From assembly GCF_014836635.1 (NCBI RefSeq), contig NZ_JACSQL010000005.1, positions 124,001 to 188,000 of the forward strand: a DNA stretch of 64,000 nt, in the 5' to 3' direction. How positions within the stretch are numbered: position 1 is the first letter of the stretch; each line of letters opens with the position of its first letter. Both the position numbers and the translations under genes were made by a program. The notes under the pieces were generated by a model, which ran no database searches, was not told the DNA's origin, and was given only the letters and a program-made list of their open reading frames with translations. Positions 26,899 through 35,430 of the stretch are shown here, one piece after another. The stretch comes from Paenibacillus gallinarum. GTDB lineage: Bacteria > Bacillota > Bacilli > Paenibacillales > Paenibacillaceae.

Positions 26899-28410
26899 AT
26901 GAACAAGCATTCTAATCACAATCCATTAATAGATCATTCCACTTCCTCTTCCCCTATACGACCAGCGACCAAAAGAAATAGGCCGGTGAAGAAATTCATT
27001 TTCTGGTTTTTACTTGTTAATATCGTTTGGCTTGCTGCCGTTGTGGTCTATCAAATGAACAAACCTCTGCCTGAGGGTGTCGCTTTTGAAGGTCAGGTCC
27101 ATCAAGTACAGGATGTTGACTTCATAACAGACTTTACCTACCCCTCCTCTGATGGAAAGATGGAACATGAACAGCAGATTATTAAACGCATGGAGAGGAT
27201 TGTGAACGAAGCGCAGCAGTTCCTAGTCATTGATCTATTTTTATTTAACAATTACCAGCATACCGATCAGAAATTTCCCGAAGCGAGTGAACGATTTACG
27301 AACCTACTTGTGAACAAAAAGGAAAAGAACCCGGAAATGGACATTGTCTTCATTACAGATGAAGTAAACACCAATTATAATTCTCATCCAAATGAGCTAC
27401 TCGAGCGTATGAAGCAACATGGAATACGGGTTGTTATGACCGATGTGGATTCACTTCGCGATCCTACGCCGCTGTATTCAGCTGTATGGCGTACCTATTT
27501 TCAGTGGTTTGGACAGTCCGGTAACGGATGGCTACCCAATCTCATGGCAAGCGATGGTCCCGATGTTACACTACGTTCCTATCTTAAACTCATGAATGTA
27601 AAAGCCAATCACCGAAAACTGGTAGCAAGTGAGAAAAACGCGATTGTGGCCTCGGCTAATGTGCATGACCCTAGTATTTATCATTCCAATATTGCCTTTG
27701 AAGTCAGTGGGAATATTATAGGGGATATGCTCAAAGCCGAACAAGCGGTACTGGATATTTCAGGTGGAGGACAACTCCCGGCCTTTACTCCTTCTCGTGA
27801 AGACGAGCAAGGTCCCATCAGAGTTCGTTACCTGACCGAAGGAAAAGTTGCTGAATACGCAGTTAACGTCATCAATGAAGCGAAAAAAGGAGACACGCTC
27901 TGGATGGGTATGTTTTATCTGGCGGACCGCGATATTAAATCAGCACTGCTTGAGGCCGCTTCCCGTGGAGCTGAGGTAAAACTGATTCTAGACCCAAACG
28001 AAAATGCCTTTGGTCAGAAAAAAATAGGGATTCCAAATCGGCCCGTTGCCCAGGAACTCACAGACGAATCAGAGGGTAAGATTGAGATTCGATGGTACAA
28101 TACCACCAAAGAGCAGTATCATACAAAACTTCTGTATCTATCGCGAAGCAGCGGACCTCAGCTTATTTTGGGAGGGTCAACTAATTTTACGCCGCGTAAT
28201 CTGAATAATTATAATCTGGAGAATGATCTCTATATGGAGGCTCCCGAAGACAGTAAACTGGTAACCCAAATGAATCAATACTTTGAGCGTTTGTGGACGA
28301 ATGAAGATGCAGAATTTACGCTCAATCTAGCTGAATATGAGGATGATATCCCATTTTTCAAAGATATGTTATATAAACTGCAATACTCTCTTGGCTTCAC
28401 TACGTTCTAA
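26899..28410 (+). CDS. Phospholipase D-superfamily membrane protein (cardiolipin-synthase-like)
   Basis: A 503-residue protein with one N-terminal membrane helix after a basic cytoplasmic stretch (FIFWFLLVNIVWLAAVVVY) and two PLD half-domains outside or at the membrane. The first half has HRKLVASE followed by ASANVHDPS; the second has HTKLLYLS followed by GGSTNFTPRNLNN. In both HxK motifs the usual aspartate four residues after Lys is replaced (Glu and Ser), so activity may differ from classical cardiolipin synthases. The ATG at 26899 is better spaced from GAAGGG than the one at 26890. It is a single-gene unit. Confidence 0.8.
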   Translation: MNKHSNHNPLIDHSTSSSPIRPATKRNRPVKKFIFWFLLVNIVWLAAVVVYQMNKPLPEGVAFEGQVHQVQDVDFITDFTYPSSDGKMEHEQQIIKRMERIVNEAQQFLVIDLFLFNNYQHTDQKFPEASERFTNLLVNKKEKNPEMDIVFITDEVNTNYNSHPNELLERMKQHGIRVVMTDVDSLRDPTPLYSAVWRTYFQWFGQSGNGWLPNLMASDGPDVTLRSYLKLMNVKANHRKLVASEKNAIVASANVHDPSIYHSNIAFEVSGNIIGDMLKAEQAVLDISGGGQLPAFTPSREDEQGPIRVRYLTEGKVAEYAVNVINEAKKGDTLWMGMFYLADRDIKSALLEAASRGAEVKLILDPNENAFGQKKIGIPNRPVAQELTDESEGKIEIRWYNTTKEQYHTKLLYLSRSSGPQLILGGSTNFTPRNLNNYNLENDLYMEAPEDSKLVTQMNQYFERLWTNEDAEFTLNLAEYEDDIPFFKDMLYKLQYSLGFTTF

Positions 28411-28433
28411 CTCATCTTAATAAGGACAGTTGA

Positions 28434-28460
28434 AAACCCGCTACATAAGCGGGTTTTTGT
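28434..28460 (+). terminator. Terminator after the PLD-family gene
   Basis: Hairpin AAACCCGCT-ACATA-AGCGGGTTT followed by a T run. Confidence 0.85.
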
Positions 28461-28532
28461 CATGAATTTTCAATGGTTATGAGATGAAAATAAGATTGAC
28501 AACGAAATATTATTGTGAAAAAATACATTGGA

Positions 28533-28546
28533 CTAACGATCGTTAG
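28533..28546. promoter_or_regulatory. Candidate TetR operator of the SMR operon
   Basis: Perfect 14-bp palindrome CTAACGATCGTTAG, 14 bases before the predicted GTG start and 31 bases downstream of a perfect -35 hexamer (TTGACA, 28496-28501). Its size and position are typical for self-regulating TetR proteins. Confidence 0.65.
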
Positions 28547-28559
28547 GTAGGTGATGGAT

Positions 28560-29168
28560 GTGAGTTCAACCTCTATTAAACAAGTGGCTCTGACCCAATT
28601 TGCTCGTGAAGGTTATGAAGGAGCTTCGCTTCGTAAAATTGCCGAGGAAGTTGGGATCAAGAAGCCTTCCATTTATGCGCACTACAAAAACAAGGAGGAT
28701 CTGTTCCTTCATGTCGTACGCTACGTATTTAAGCTGGAACGCAGGAGAATTCTCACCTTTTTTCAGGAACAAAAAAATCTTGGATCACCACTGGAGCTCA
28801 GGCTGCGAGGATTACTCGACTGGATTCAAGAAGAATTTGAATCTCAGGATGCCGCCAGATTCCTGATGCGAATGTCTTACTTCCCTCCTCAAGCTTTGTA
28901 TAGAGAAGTTATGGATATTGTATATCCCTTCTTAGACGGGCTAGAGAGAACACTCGCCAAGTTTATTGCATCAGAAGCTTGGGACGGCAAGCTTTCTCAG
29001 GAAGAAGCCAAGAATTTCGCCATTGCCTATATGACACTGATTGACGGGGTATCCGTAGAGCTGCTCTATGGAGACTCTGCTCGTTATCAAAAAAGGCTTC
29101 AGGCAGCTTGGCCTATATTTTGGCAAGGAATTTTATATCAATTCGAGAAAAAGGAGTCTACATCATGA
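28560..29168 (+). CDS. TetR/AcrR-family regulator of a paired SMR exporter (YvdT-like)
   Basis: A 202-residue repressor. The N-terminal helix-turn-helix is ALTQFAREGYEGASLRKIAE with the recognition helix KKPSIYAHYKNKEDLF. The rest is an all-helical ligand domain. GTG at 28560 is preferred because AGGTGA lies five bases upstream; in-frame ATG/GTG codons at 28551-28556 overlap that site. The stop overlaps the first SMR gene (ATGA), so the three genes form one operon with the order of B. subtilis yvdT-yvdS-yvdR. It probably acts at the palindrome 28533-28546. Confidence 0.88.
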   Translation: MSSTSIKQVALTQFAREGYEGASLRKIAEEVGIKKPSIYAHYKNKEDLFLHVVRYVFKLERRRILTFFQEQKNLGSPLELRLRGLLDWIQEEFESQDAARFLMRMSYFPPQALYREVMDIVYPFLDGLERTLAKFIASEAWDGKLSQEEAKNFAIAYMTLIDGVSVELLYGDSARYQKRLQAAWPIFWQGILYQFEKKESTS

Positions 29169-29524
29169 ATCGCTACTGGTTATTTGTTGTGCTCGGAGGG
29201 GTTATTGAGATCTTATGGGTATCTGGTCTTAAGCACGCCTCCACCCCGCTGGAATGGATTGGAACGGTACTATCCATTGCGGCTAGCTTCTGGCTTATCA
29301 TTGAAGCGTCTAGAAAACTTCCGGTCGGCACCGTATATGCCGTATTTACTGGACTCGGTACAGCAGGTACCGTTTTAACTGAAATGCTCTTGTTTGGGGA
29401 ACCTTTCCGCATATCAAAGGTGTTGCTGATCGCGCTTCTGCTCGTAGGAGTCATCGGACTCAAACTGGTTACGGACGAGTCTTCCAAAGCAGACACTTCA
29501 TCTCCTCAAGGAGGTGCTGTCTAG
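29165..29524 (+). CDS. Small multidrug resistance (SMR) family subunit 1
   Basis: A 119-residue protein with four membrane helices, the conserved glutamate (Glu15 in GGVIEILWVSGLKHA) in helix 1, and GTVYAVFTGLGTAGTVL in helix 3. It is slightly longer than usual because of a polar tail rich in Ser/Asp/Lys after helix 4. SMR proteins that are encoded in pairs usually form a heterodimer that exports cationic drugs or guanidinium-like metabolites by proton exchange. It is coupled to the TetR gene by an ATGA overlap and abuts the second SMR gene. Confidence 0.9.
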   Translation: MNRYWLFVVLGGVIEILWVSGLKHASTPLEWIGTVLSIAASFWLIIEASRKLPVGTVYAVFTGLGTAGTVLTEMLLFGEPFRISKVLLIALLLVGVIGLKLVTDESSKADTSSPQGGAV

Positions 29525-29839
29525 ATGGCATGGTTAGCAGTCATTCTCGCAGGAATGAGTGAAATTATTGGAGTCATTGGAATTAAGGGACTCACGACAG
29601 GTAAAGGCAAAAAATATCTGCTGCTCATGGGACTTAGTTTCCTCCTCAGTTTCTCTCTTCTTTCTTATGCTATGCAATCCCTTTCTATGGGTACAGCTTA
29701 CGCCGTATGGACAGGGATTGGTACCGTAGGAAGTACACTTGTCGGTATGTTCGTATTTGGTGAACCGAAAGAAGCGAAACGTTTATTATTTATTGCCATG
29801 ATTCTCTGTTCCGCTGTCGGCCTGAAACTTATCGGCTGA
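29525..29839 (+). CDS. Small multidrug resistance (SMR) family subunit 2
   Basis: A 104-residue partner of the preceding SMR protein, beginning directly after its stop codon. It has four helices, the conserved glutamate at residue 13 (ILAGMSEIIGVIGIKG) and GTAYAVWTGIGTVGSTLVG in helix 3. The pairing of one subunit with a polar tail and one without matches YvdS/YvdR-type or YkkCD-type heterodimers, whose subunits insert in opposite orientations. The substrate is unknown. Confidence 0.9.
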   Translation: MAWLAVILAGMSEIIGVIGIKGLTTGKGKKYLLLMGLSFLLSFSLLSYAMQSLSMGTAYAVWTGIGTVGSTLVGMFVFGEPKEAKRLLFIAMILCSAVGLKLIG

Positions 29840-29866
29840 TCATTCGTATCATAATAAGGCTCGAAA

Positions 29867-29915
29867 GCCAAAGTGAAAAGGAAGCATATGCTGATTTTTC
29901 ACTTCGGCTTTTTTT
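29867..29915 (+). terminator. Terminator of the TetR-SMR operon
   Basis: Long inverted repeat AAGCCAAAGTGAAAA / TTTTCACTTCGGCTT (one mismatch) followed by seven T residues. Confidence 0.85.
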
Positions 29916-29971
29916 ATATCCCCTTCCTGTTGCCCCCGTTATCGTTCCCCCTGCTTACATATAGCGTGAAG

Positions 29972-30020
29972 TTGTATCGCCCCCTTAATTAAGCTATAAT
30001 TTTCCATGACTTCTTAGTCA
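29972..30020 (+). promoter_or_regulatory. Promoter and candidate operator of the long TetR gene
   Basis: TTGTAT (29972-29977), a 17-base spacer, and TATAAT (29995-30000). A TGACT-TTCT-AGTCA inverted repeat (30007-30020) lies at the expected transcription start, a usual place for a TetR self-operator. Confidence 0.5.
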
Positions 30021-30059
30021 AAATGAGAACCGTGGAGTTCTAGAGAGGGGTGATCATGG

Positions 30060-30977
30060 ATGATGAACTCAATCACGGATAAAAAGAAGCATATCGTAGT
30101 GACTGCACTCGGATTATTTTCTACCAAAGGGACTGCTGCAACCTCCATGCAAGAAATCGCAGAAATCTGCGGCATCTCTAAAGGAAGTCTATACCTTCAT
30201 TTTAAATCCAAAGAAGAATTGCAGCAGAGTGTGATTCATTACTGCATTCAGTCTATTTATGACAAAATAGTGCTTGTGGAGAGTGAACAGCACTTATCAC
30301 CGAAAGAGATATTTCGCAGGCAAATTGAAATTTTACTAGAAAATTTTCTTGAACTTAAAGAATTCTTCCTCGCCCAGTTTCAAGATGCAATCAGTCAAGG
30401 TAACAGTGGTCTGACGCAGAAGAATTGCCCTGAAGATATGTTCAAACTCACCTTAAAACAATTCAATCAGAAAATGATTGATATGTATGGACCACAGATT
30501 CATCCTTATACTCTTGATATGGCGCTTCAAGCACAAAGTTTGATGGGTTCCTACATAAAAATTATGTTCTCGAAAATACTGCCCATATCCATTAAGCGAA
30601 TGGCAGAATATCTCGTGGAAACGCTTGATGATCTAGCGGAAGCGAAACTACGTCTAGGACGAGAGCCGTTTATTTCACAGGAGCTATGGATCCCTTGGAT
30701 TGAAGAAGGAATACCACAAGGCCCTTCTAAAAAACACCCATTACTATTGCTGAAAGAAATGCGCCAGAGCATTGAAGAAAATGGGGAGCTGTCTGAGCTC
30801 GTCCGCTTCGAGGCACTGGAGTCCATCCATGTATTAGAACATGAACTTACTGAAATGAAACCCCGCCGCGTGATCCTGTCGGGTATGCTCCGTAATTTAA
30901 GTTCAGTGCCTGATACGGAAGAACAAGTTATACAATTGGGGCATTTGTTTGATACGTATTTATCTTGGCGCAAATAA
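30060..30977 (+). CDS. TetR-family regulator with long C-terminal domain
   Basis: A 305-residue protein, about 100 residues longer than an average TetR. The N-terminal DNA-binding domain is intact (ALGLFSTKGTAATSMQEIAE followed by ISKGSLYLHFKSKEEL). The long C-terminal half is helical and charged, without membrane segments. Similar long TetR proteins precede SwrC/YerP-type RND genes in Bacilli. The RND gene follows after 60 bases in the same direction, so this is the likely local regulator. The ribosome binding site is AGGGGTGA. Confidence 0.85.
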   Translation: MMNSITDKKKHIVVTALGLFSTKGTAATSMQEIAEICGISKGSLYLHFKSKEELQQSVIHYCIQSIYDKIVLVESEQHLSPKEIFRRQIEILLENFLELKEFFLAQFQDAISQGNSGLTQKNCPEDMFKLTLKQFNQKMIDMYGPQIHPYTLDMALQAQSLMGSYIKIMFSKILPISIKRMAEYLVETLDDLAEAKLRLGREPFISQELWIPWIEEGIPQGPSKKHPLLLLKEMRQSIEENGELSELVRFEALESIHVLEHELTEMKPRRVILSGMLRNLSSVPDTEEQVIQLGHLFDTYLSWRK

Positions 30978-31037
30978 ATAAGCGCTATTATATAAGATGA
31001 ATATTTTTGTGAATGAGAGAGGAGAAGAAACCTACGG

Positions 31038-34000
31038 ATGAAAGGGATAATTAATTTCTCACTGAGAAACAAGCTCGCGATCTGGATTCTGACCATAATC
31101 TTGACCTTTGGCGGACTGTACAGCGGTTTGACCATGAAGCAAGAAACGATTCCAAATATTAATATTCCGTTCCTAAACATCACTGCGGTATATCCAGGGG
31201 CAGCCCCGGAAGGTGTCGTTGAGGATGTAACCAAGCCCCTCGAAGAAACCCTGCGAAATGTAGATGGGATTAAAAGTATCACTTCTACATCAATGGAGAA
31301 TGTTTCTTCCGTCATGATTGAATTTGATTATGGCACAAATTTGGACAATGCGACGGCTGCGGTCCGTGAAGTGCTAAACGATGTTCCACTTCCCGACGAT
31401 GCTCAGAAGCCTACCATCTCCAAGTTCAGTATAAACTCTTTCCCGGTAGCTTCCATAAGCTTATCTGGTAAAGATGGTGAATCACTCGAAGACTTGACTC
31501 GTCTTGCAGAGAATGAGATCGCACCTGCCTTTGAAGATGTAGATGGTGTGGCATCCGTTCAGGTATCCGGTCAATACACTAGAGAAGTCACTCTTACATT
31601 CGACCAAAACAAAATGAATGAACTTGGATTAACCGAAGATACGGTACAAAAAATAGTCCAAGCCTCTTCTTTACGTGTTCCTCTAGGTCTGTTCACGATG
31701 GAAGATTCTGAGAAGGCTGTTGTTGTAGACGGCAATGTTATTAACGTAGATGATCTGAAGAACCTGGAGATCCCTGTCGTTCCTTCCGGTTCAAGTGAAG
31801 GCAATGCTGCGGGTAGTGCTGATGCGAGCAGCGCAGCTGGTGGAAACACATCTGGTCCCGAGCAAGGAAACGGCTCTGCAACGATGCCAGATGCTGGCGC
31901 TGCTGCAGCACAAATGACAGGCATACCTACGGTTAAACTTTCCGATATTGCTTCTATTGAAGTCATCGGTAAAGCAGAGTCGATCTCCCGCACAAACGGT
32001 GCAGAATCGATCGGATTCTCCATTGTAAAAGCAAATGATGCCAACACCGTTGACGTTGTAAACGGAGTAAAAGAAGCTTCCTCTGAACTGGAAGAACTAT
32101 ACGATCATATTAATGTCGATATTCTTCTTGATCAGGGACAGCCTATTGAAGACTCCGTCCATACGATGTTATCCAAAGCTTTATTTGGTGCCATCTTTGC
32201 GGTACTTATCATTCTACTCTTCCTGCGAGACTGGAGATCGACGATTATTTCCGTTATTTCGATCCCTCTTTCTCTATTGATTGCCTTAACCGTACTCTAT
32301 CTAATGGATATTACGCTTAACGTAATGACGCTCGGGGCAATGACGGTTGCGATTGGCCGGGTAGTCGATGACTCTATTGTTGTTATTGAAAATATTTATC
32401 GACGTCTCTCTCTACCAGGAGAGAAACTGAAAGGCAGAGAATTGATCGGTGCTGCTACTCGTGAGATGTTTGTACCGATTATGTCCTCAACCATTGTTAC
32501 CATTGCTGTATTCCTTCCGCTGGCACTAGTTAGCGGTATGGTCGGCGAACTCTTTATGCCGTTCGCACTTACAATGGTCTTTGCACTTCTCGCTTCACTC
32601 GTTGTAGCAATCACGATTGTACCTGCCATGGCTCACACCCTCTTTAGAGGCGGATTGAAAAACAAAAAGAACCATGTGCATAAGCCAAGCCGACTGGCAG
32701 GCGGTTATACTCGCATATTGAAATGGACACTGAATCATAAGCTCATCACGGTAGGGGCAGCAGTCCTCCTGCTGGTCGGAAGCTTGTTCCTTACTCGCTT
32801 TATCGGCACCAGCTTCTTGCCAGAGCAAGGGACCAATTACACTCTTGTAACTTACAGTCCTGAACCAGGAGCAACACAAGAAACCGTGGAAGAGCGTACG
32901 CAAAGCGTTGAGAAATTCATTCTTGATTCTAGCGGTGTTGAAAGTATGCAGTACTCTGTTGGCGGCGGTAATCCGATGAGCATGGGTTCCTCCAACTCGG
33001 GTCTGTTCTATGTCATCTTTAAAGATGGTGTCAACGTAAGTGAAGAAAGCGAAACGATTCTGACTGGACTCCAAGAACGTGTACCTGAAGGAGAATGGGC
33101 TACACTGGATATGGCGGCTGGAGCTATGGGCGGCAGCACGCTGACAGTCAGCGTCTTCGGTGACAGTCTTGATCAAATCAAACCCGTTGCCGATGATATT
33201 CTAAAAGTGGTACAAGAAGACACAGCAAACTTCGAAGATGCTGAATCTTCTCTAGCAGAAGGGTATGAGCAATATACCCTCGTAGCTGATCAAGAGAAAC
33301 TCAGCTCTCTCGGGCTTACTGCGGGACAACTCGCAATGGCACTTAGTCCAGAAAGAGAACGTCCTGTACTAACCGAAGTAGAGGTGGACGGTAAGTCCTA
33401 CAATGTCTACATTAAAACAGATAGTAAAGAATATGGAAGCATTGAAGCGATTGAAAAAGAAACCGTCACTTCTCCTCTCGGTATTGAGGTTCCGATTGGA
33501 GAAGTCGCTACCGTGGAAAAAGGAACGACTCCTGACTCCATTATGCGTATTGACAGTGAAATGGTCGTACAGGTAACTGCCAACATTCTCTCTTCCGATG
33601 TCGGCTCTGCTTCAACTACGATTGAAAAAGCAGTCGATGCTATGGAATTACCAGAAGGGGTTCACGTTGAATTTGGCGGTGTAACTGAACAGATCAACGA
33701 AACCTTCACTCAGCTAGGCCTTGCTATGCTGGCTGCGATCGCTATTGTGTATTTCGTACTTGTCGTAACGTTTGGCGGCGGACTTGCACCATTTGCAATC
33801 CTGTTCTCCTTGCCATTTACCGTGATTGGAGCATTAATCGGTTTGCTTATTACAGGCGAAACCTTAAACGTCTCCTCCTTGATGGGTGCGCTCATGCTGA
33901 TCGGTATCGTTGTTACGAATGCGATCGTACTTATCGACCGCGTTATCCACAAGGAAAACGAAGGCATGTCGACAAGAGACGCCTTGCTTGAAGCAGGTTC

Positions 34001-34217
34001 AACTCGTCTGCGTCCGATTCTCATGACGGCTCTAGCTACCATTGGAGCTCTTCTCCCGCTTGTATTTGGATGGGAGAACAGTGCCGGTATTATTTCCAAA
34101 GGTCTGGGCGTTACGGTTATTGGCGGACTCATCAGTTCTACGCTGCTTACGCTCGTTATTGTACCGATCGTGTACGAATTCTTGATGAAATTTAAGAAAA
34201 AACGGATTGAAGATTAA
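31038..34217 (+). CDS. RND-family efflux transporter (AcrB/SwrC type)
   Basis: A 1059-residue proton-driven exporter with twelve membrane helices and two large external loops. The proton-relay aspartates are in GRVVDDSIVVIENIYRR (about residue 443). The second repeat has GIVVTNAIVLIDRV. Close Gram-positive relatives (SwrC/YerP) export surfactin-like lipopeptides and other amphiphiles without an outer-membrane channel. A Gly/Ser/Ala-rich, uncharged insert of about 43 residues (residues ~253-295) interrupts the first porter loop. No membrane-fusion protein gene is adjacent. It is cotranscribed with the upstream TetR gene. Confidence 0.92.
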   Translation: MKGIINFSLRNKLAIWILTIILTFGGLYSGLTMKQETIPNINIPFLNITAVYPGAAPEGVVEDVTKPLEETLRNVDGIKSITSTSMENVSSVMIEFDYGTNLDNATAAVREVLNDVPLPDDAQKPTISKFSINSFPVASISLSGKDGESLEDLTRLAENEIAPAFEDVDGVASVQVSGQYTREVTLTFDQNKMNELGLTEDTVQKIVQASSLRVPLGLFTMEDSEKAVVVDGNVINVDDLKNLEIPVVPSGSSEGNAAGSADASSAAGGNTSGPEQGNGSATMPDAGAAAAQMTGIPTVKLSDIASIEVIGKAESISRTNGAESIGFSIVKANDANTVDVVNGVKEASSELEELYDHINVDILLDQGQPIEDSVHTMLSKALFGAIFAVLIILLFLRDWRSTIISVISIPLSLLIALTVLYLMDITLNVMTLGAMTVAIGRVVDDSIVVIENIYRRLSLPGEKLKGRELIGAATREMFVPIMSSTIVTIAVFLPLALVSGMVGELFMPFALTMVFALLASLVVAITIVPAMAHTLFRGGLKNKKNHVHKPSRLAGGYTRILKWTLNHKLITVGAAVLLLVGSLFLTRFIGTSFLPEQGTNYTLVTYSPEPGATQETVEERTQSVEKFILDSSGVESMQYSVGGGNPMSMGSSNSGLFYVIFKDGVNVSEESETILTGLQERVPEGEWATLDMAAGAMGGSTLTVSVFGDSLDQIKPVADDILKVVQEDTANFEDAESSLAEGYEQYTLVADQEKLSSLGLTAGQLAMALSPERERPVLTEVEVDGKSYNVYIKTDSKEYGSIEAIEKETVTSPLGIEVPIGEVATVEKGTTPDSIMRIDSEMVVQVTANILSSDVGSASTTIEKAVDAMELPEGVHVEFGGVTEQINETFTQLGLAMLAAIAIVYFVLVVTFGGGLAPFAILFSLPFTVIGALIGLLITGETLNVSSLMGALMLIGIVVTNAIVLIDRVIHKENEGMSTRDALLEAGSTRLRPILMTALATIGALLPLVFGWENSAGIISKGLGVTVIGGLISSTLLTLVIVPIVYEFLMKFKKKRIED

Positions 34218-34261
34218 TTACCTTTCTTAAATAGTCTTGTTAATTGAATCGTTTGTAAAGT

Positions 34262-34302
34262 AAAAGAGCACCGAATACTTCGCGTATTCAGTGCTCTTTT
34301 TT
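34262..34302 (+). terminator. Terminator after the RND gene
   Basis: Hairpin AAAAGAGCACCGAATAC / GTATTCAGTGCTCTTTT (one mismatch) with a T run. Confidence 0.88.
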
Positions 34303-34388
34303 ACGTTTAAGAAGAAGCATAGCGGAATCTTTTCAAGCCTTCCTGTATGATGAAAGAATCCATATCCATTAAGGAGTTGTCTACACTA

Positions 34389-35324
34389 ATGATTACCACC
34401 GTTACCTTAAATGCTGCACTAGACAAAGTGTACACCCTGCCGAATTTTCAGCTAGATCAGGTGCATCGCCTTGAACATGCGGTTACTGTCCCAGGCGGCA
34501 AAGGCATTAATGCCGCCCGGGTACTGCGCCTACTAGGAGCACCTGTAGGCGCTACGGGTATCGTGGCCGGACACACGGGCCGGCAAGTGCTGGATGGGCT
34601 GCGCAGCGAAGGCATCGCAGCCGACTTTGTAGAAGCCGCGCATGGAGAAACGCGGCTGGCCATTACGGTGCTGGGGTCATCGCCCAGCACCCAGACCGAG
34701 CTCATCGAGGCGGGGCCAGCCGTCACCCGCGATGAGCTTGCGGCGCTACGCCGCAAAGTAATGACCCTGGCGCGAAGCTCCGCCTGGGTCGTGTTCTCGG
34801 GCAGCCTGCCGCAAGGCTGCCCTGCTGGGCTGTACGCCGAGCTGATCGCTCTGGCGAAGGCGCAAGGTGCGCGCACCGCGCTCGATGCAAGCGGCGAGGC
34901 ACTCGCACAAGGGATCCAAGGCGGGCCGGACCTGGTGAAGCCCAACGCAGAAGAGGCGGCCCGCTATGCCGGGGTTACCGCGCTCACCCCGGATACGGCT
35001 AAGATGGCTGCTGCACAGCTAGTAAAAGCTGGTGCAAAGCTTGCCGTTATCTCTCTCGGCGCGGATGGTGCTGTAGCTGCGACAGCAGATACTTTATACT
35101 GCGTAAAGGTTCCTGCCGTCTCCATCGTAAGTCCGCTCGGCAGTGGCGACGCTATGGTAGCAGGCATGGTGGCAGCTGCCCTGAAACACCCGGATGACAT
35201 TCCATCGATTCTTCGGCAAGGTGCTGCATGCGGTACTTCAGCAGCGCTCCACCCCATGGCCGGTGTCCTATCAACAGAAGATGTAACCAAACTGGAGCAG
35301 CAAATATCTGTTCAACAGGAATAA
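34389..35324 (+). CDS. PfkB-family hexose kinase (1-phosphofructokinase / tagatose-6-phosphate kinase type)
   Basis: A 311-residue sugar kinase. The substrate motif is NAALDKVYTL and the first PfkB signature is PGGKGINAARVLRLLG. The catalytic motif SPLGSGDAMVAGMVA carries the catalytic base Asp. This pattern is that of the FruK/LacC branch, which phosphorylates fructose-1-P or tagatose-6-P. No PTS permease, fruR or aldolase lies nearby, so the substrate is open. ATG at 34389 follows AAGGAG; a 14-codon longer reading is less likely. The central part (about 34500-34990) is far richer in G+C than both ends and the neighbours. Confidence 0.85.
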   Translation: MITTVTLNAALDKVYTLPNFQLDQVHRLEHAVTVPGGKGINAARVLRLLGAPVGATGIVAGHTGRQVLDGLRSEGIAADFVEAAHGETRLAITVLGSSPSTQTELIEAGPAVTRDELAALRRKVMTLARSSAWVVFSGSLPQGCPAGLYAELIALAKAQGARTALDASGEALAQGIQGGPDLVKPNAEEAARYAGVTALTPDTAKMAAAQLVKAGAKLAVISLGADGAVAATADTLYCVKVPAVSIVSPLGSGDAMVAGMVAAALKHPDDIPSILRQGAACGTSAALHPMAGVLSTEDVTKLEQQISVQQE

Positions 35325-35430
35325 ACGGATATTCCTGTTTCGTTAACCTTTATTCTATCCGTAACCTTTCTAGCTTTGGTCTCGTTTATTAAAATGTAAC
35401 GACGTCAATACACGAAAGGTAGTGATTTCA

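Noticed and set aside
31571..32047. 158-codon open frame on the strand opposite the RND gene
   Set aside because: It is antisense to a conserved transporter, without a ribosome binding site or recognisable domains.
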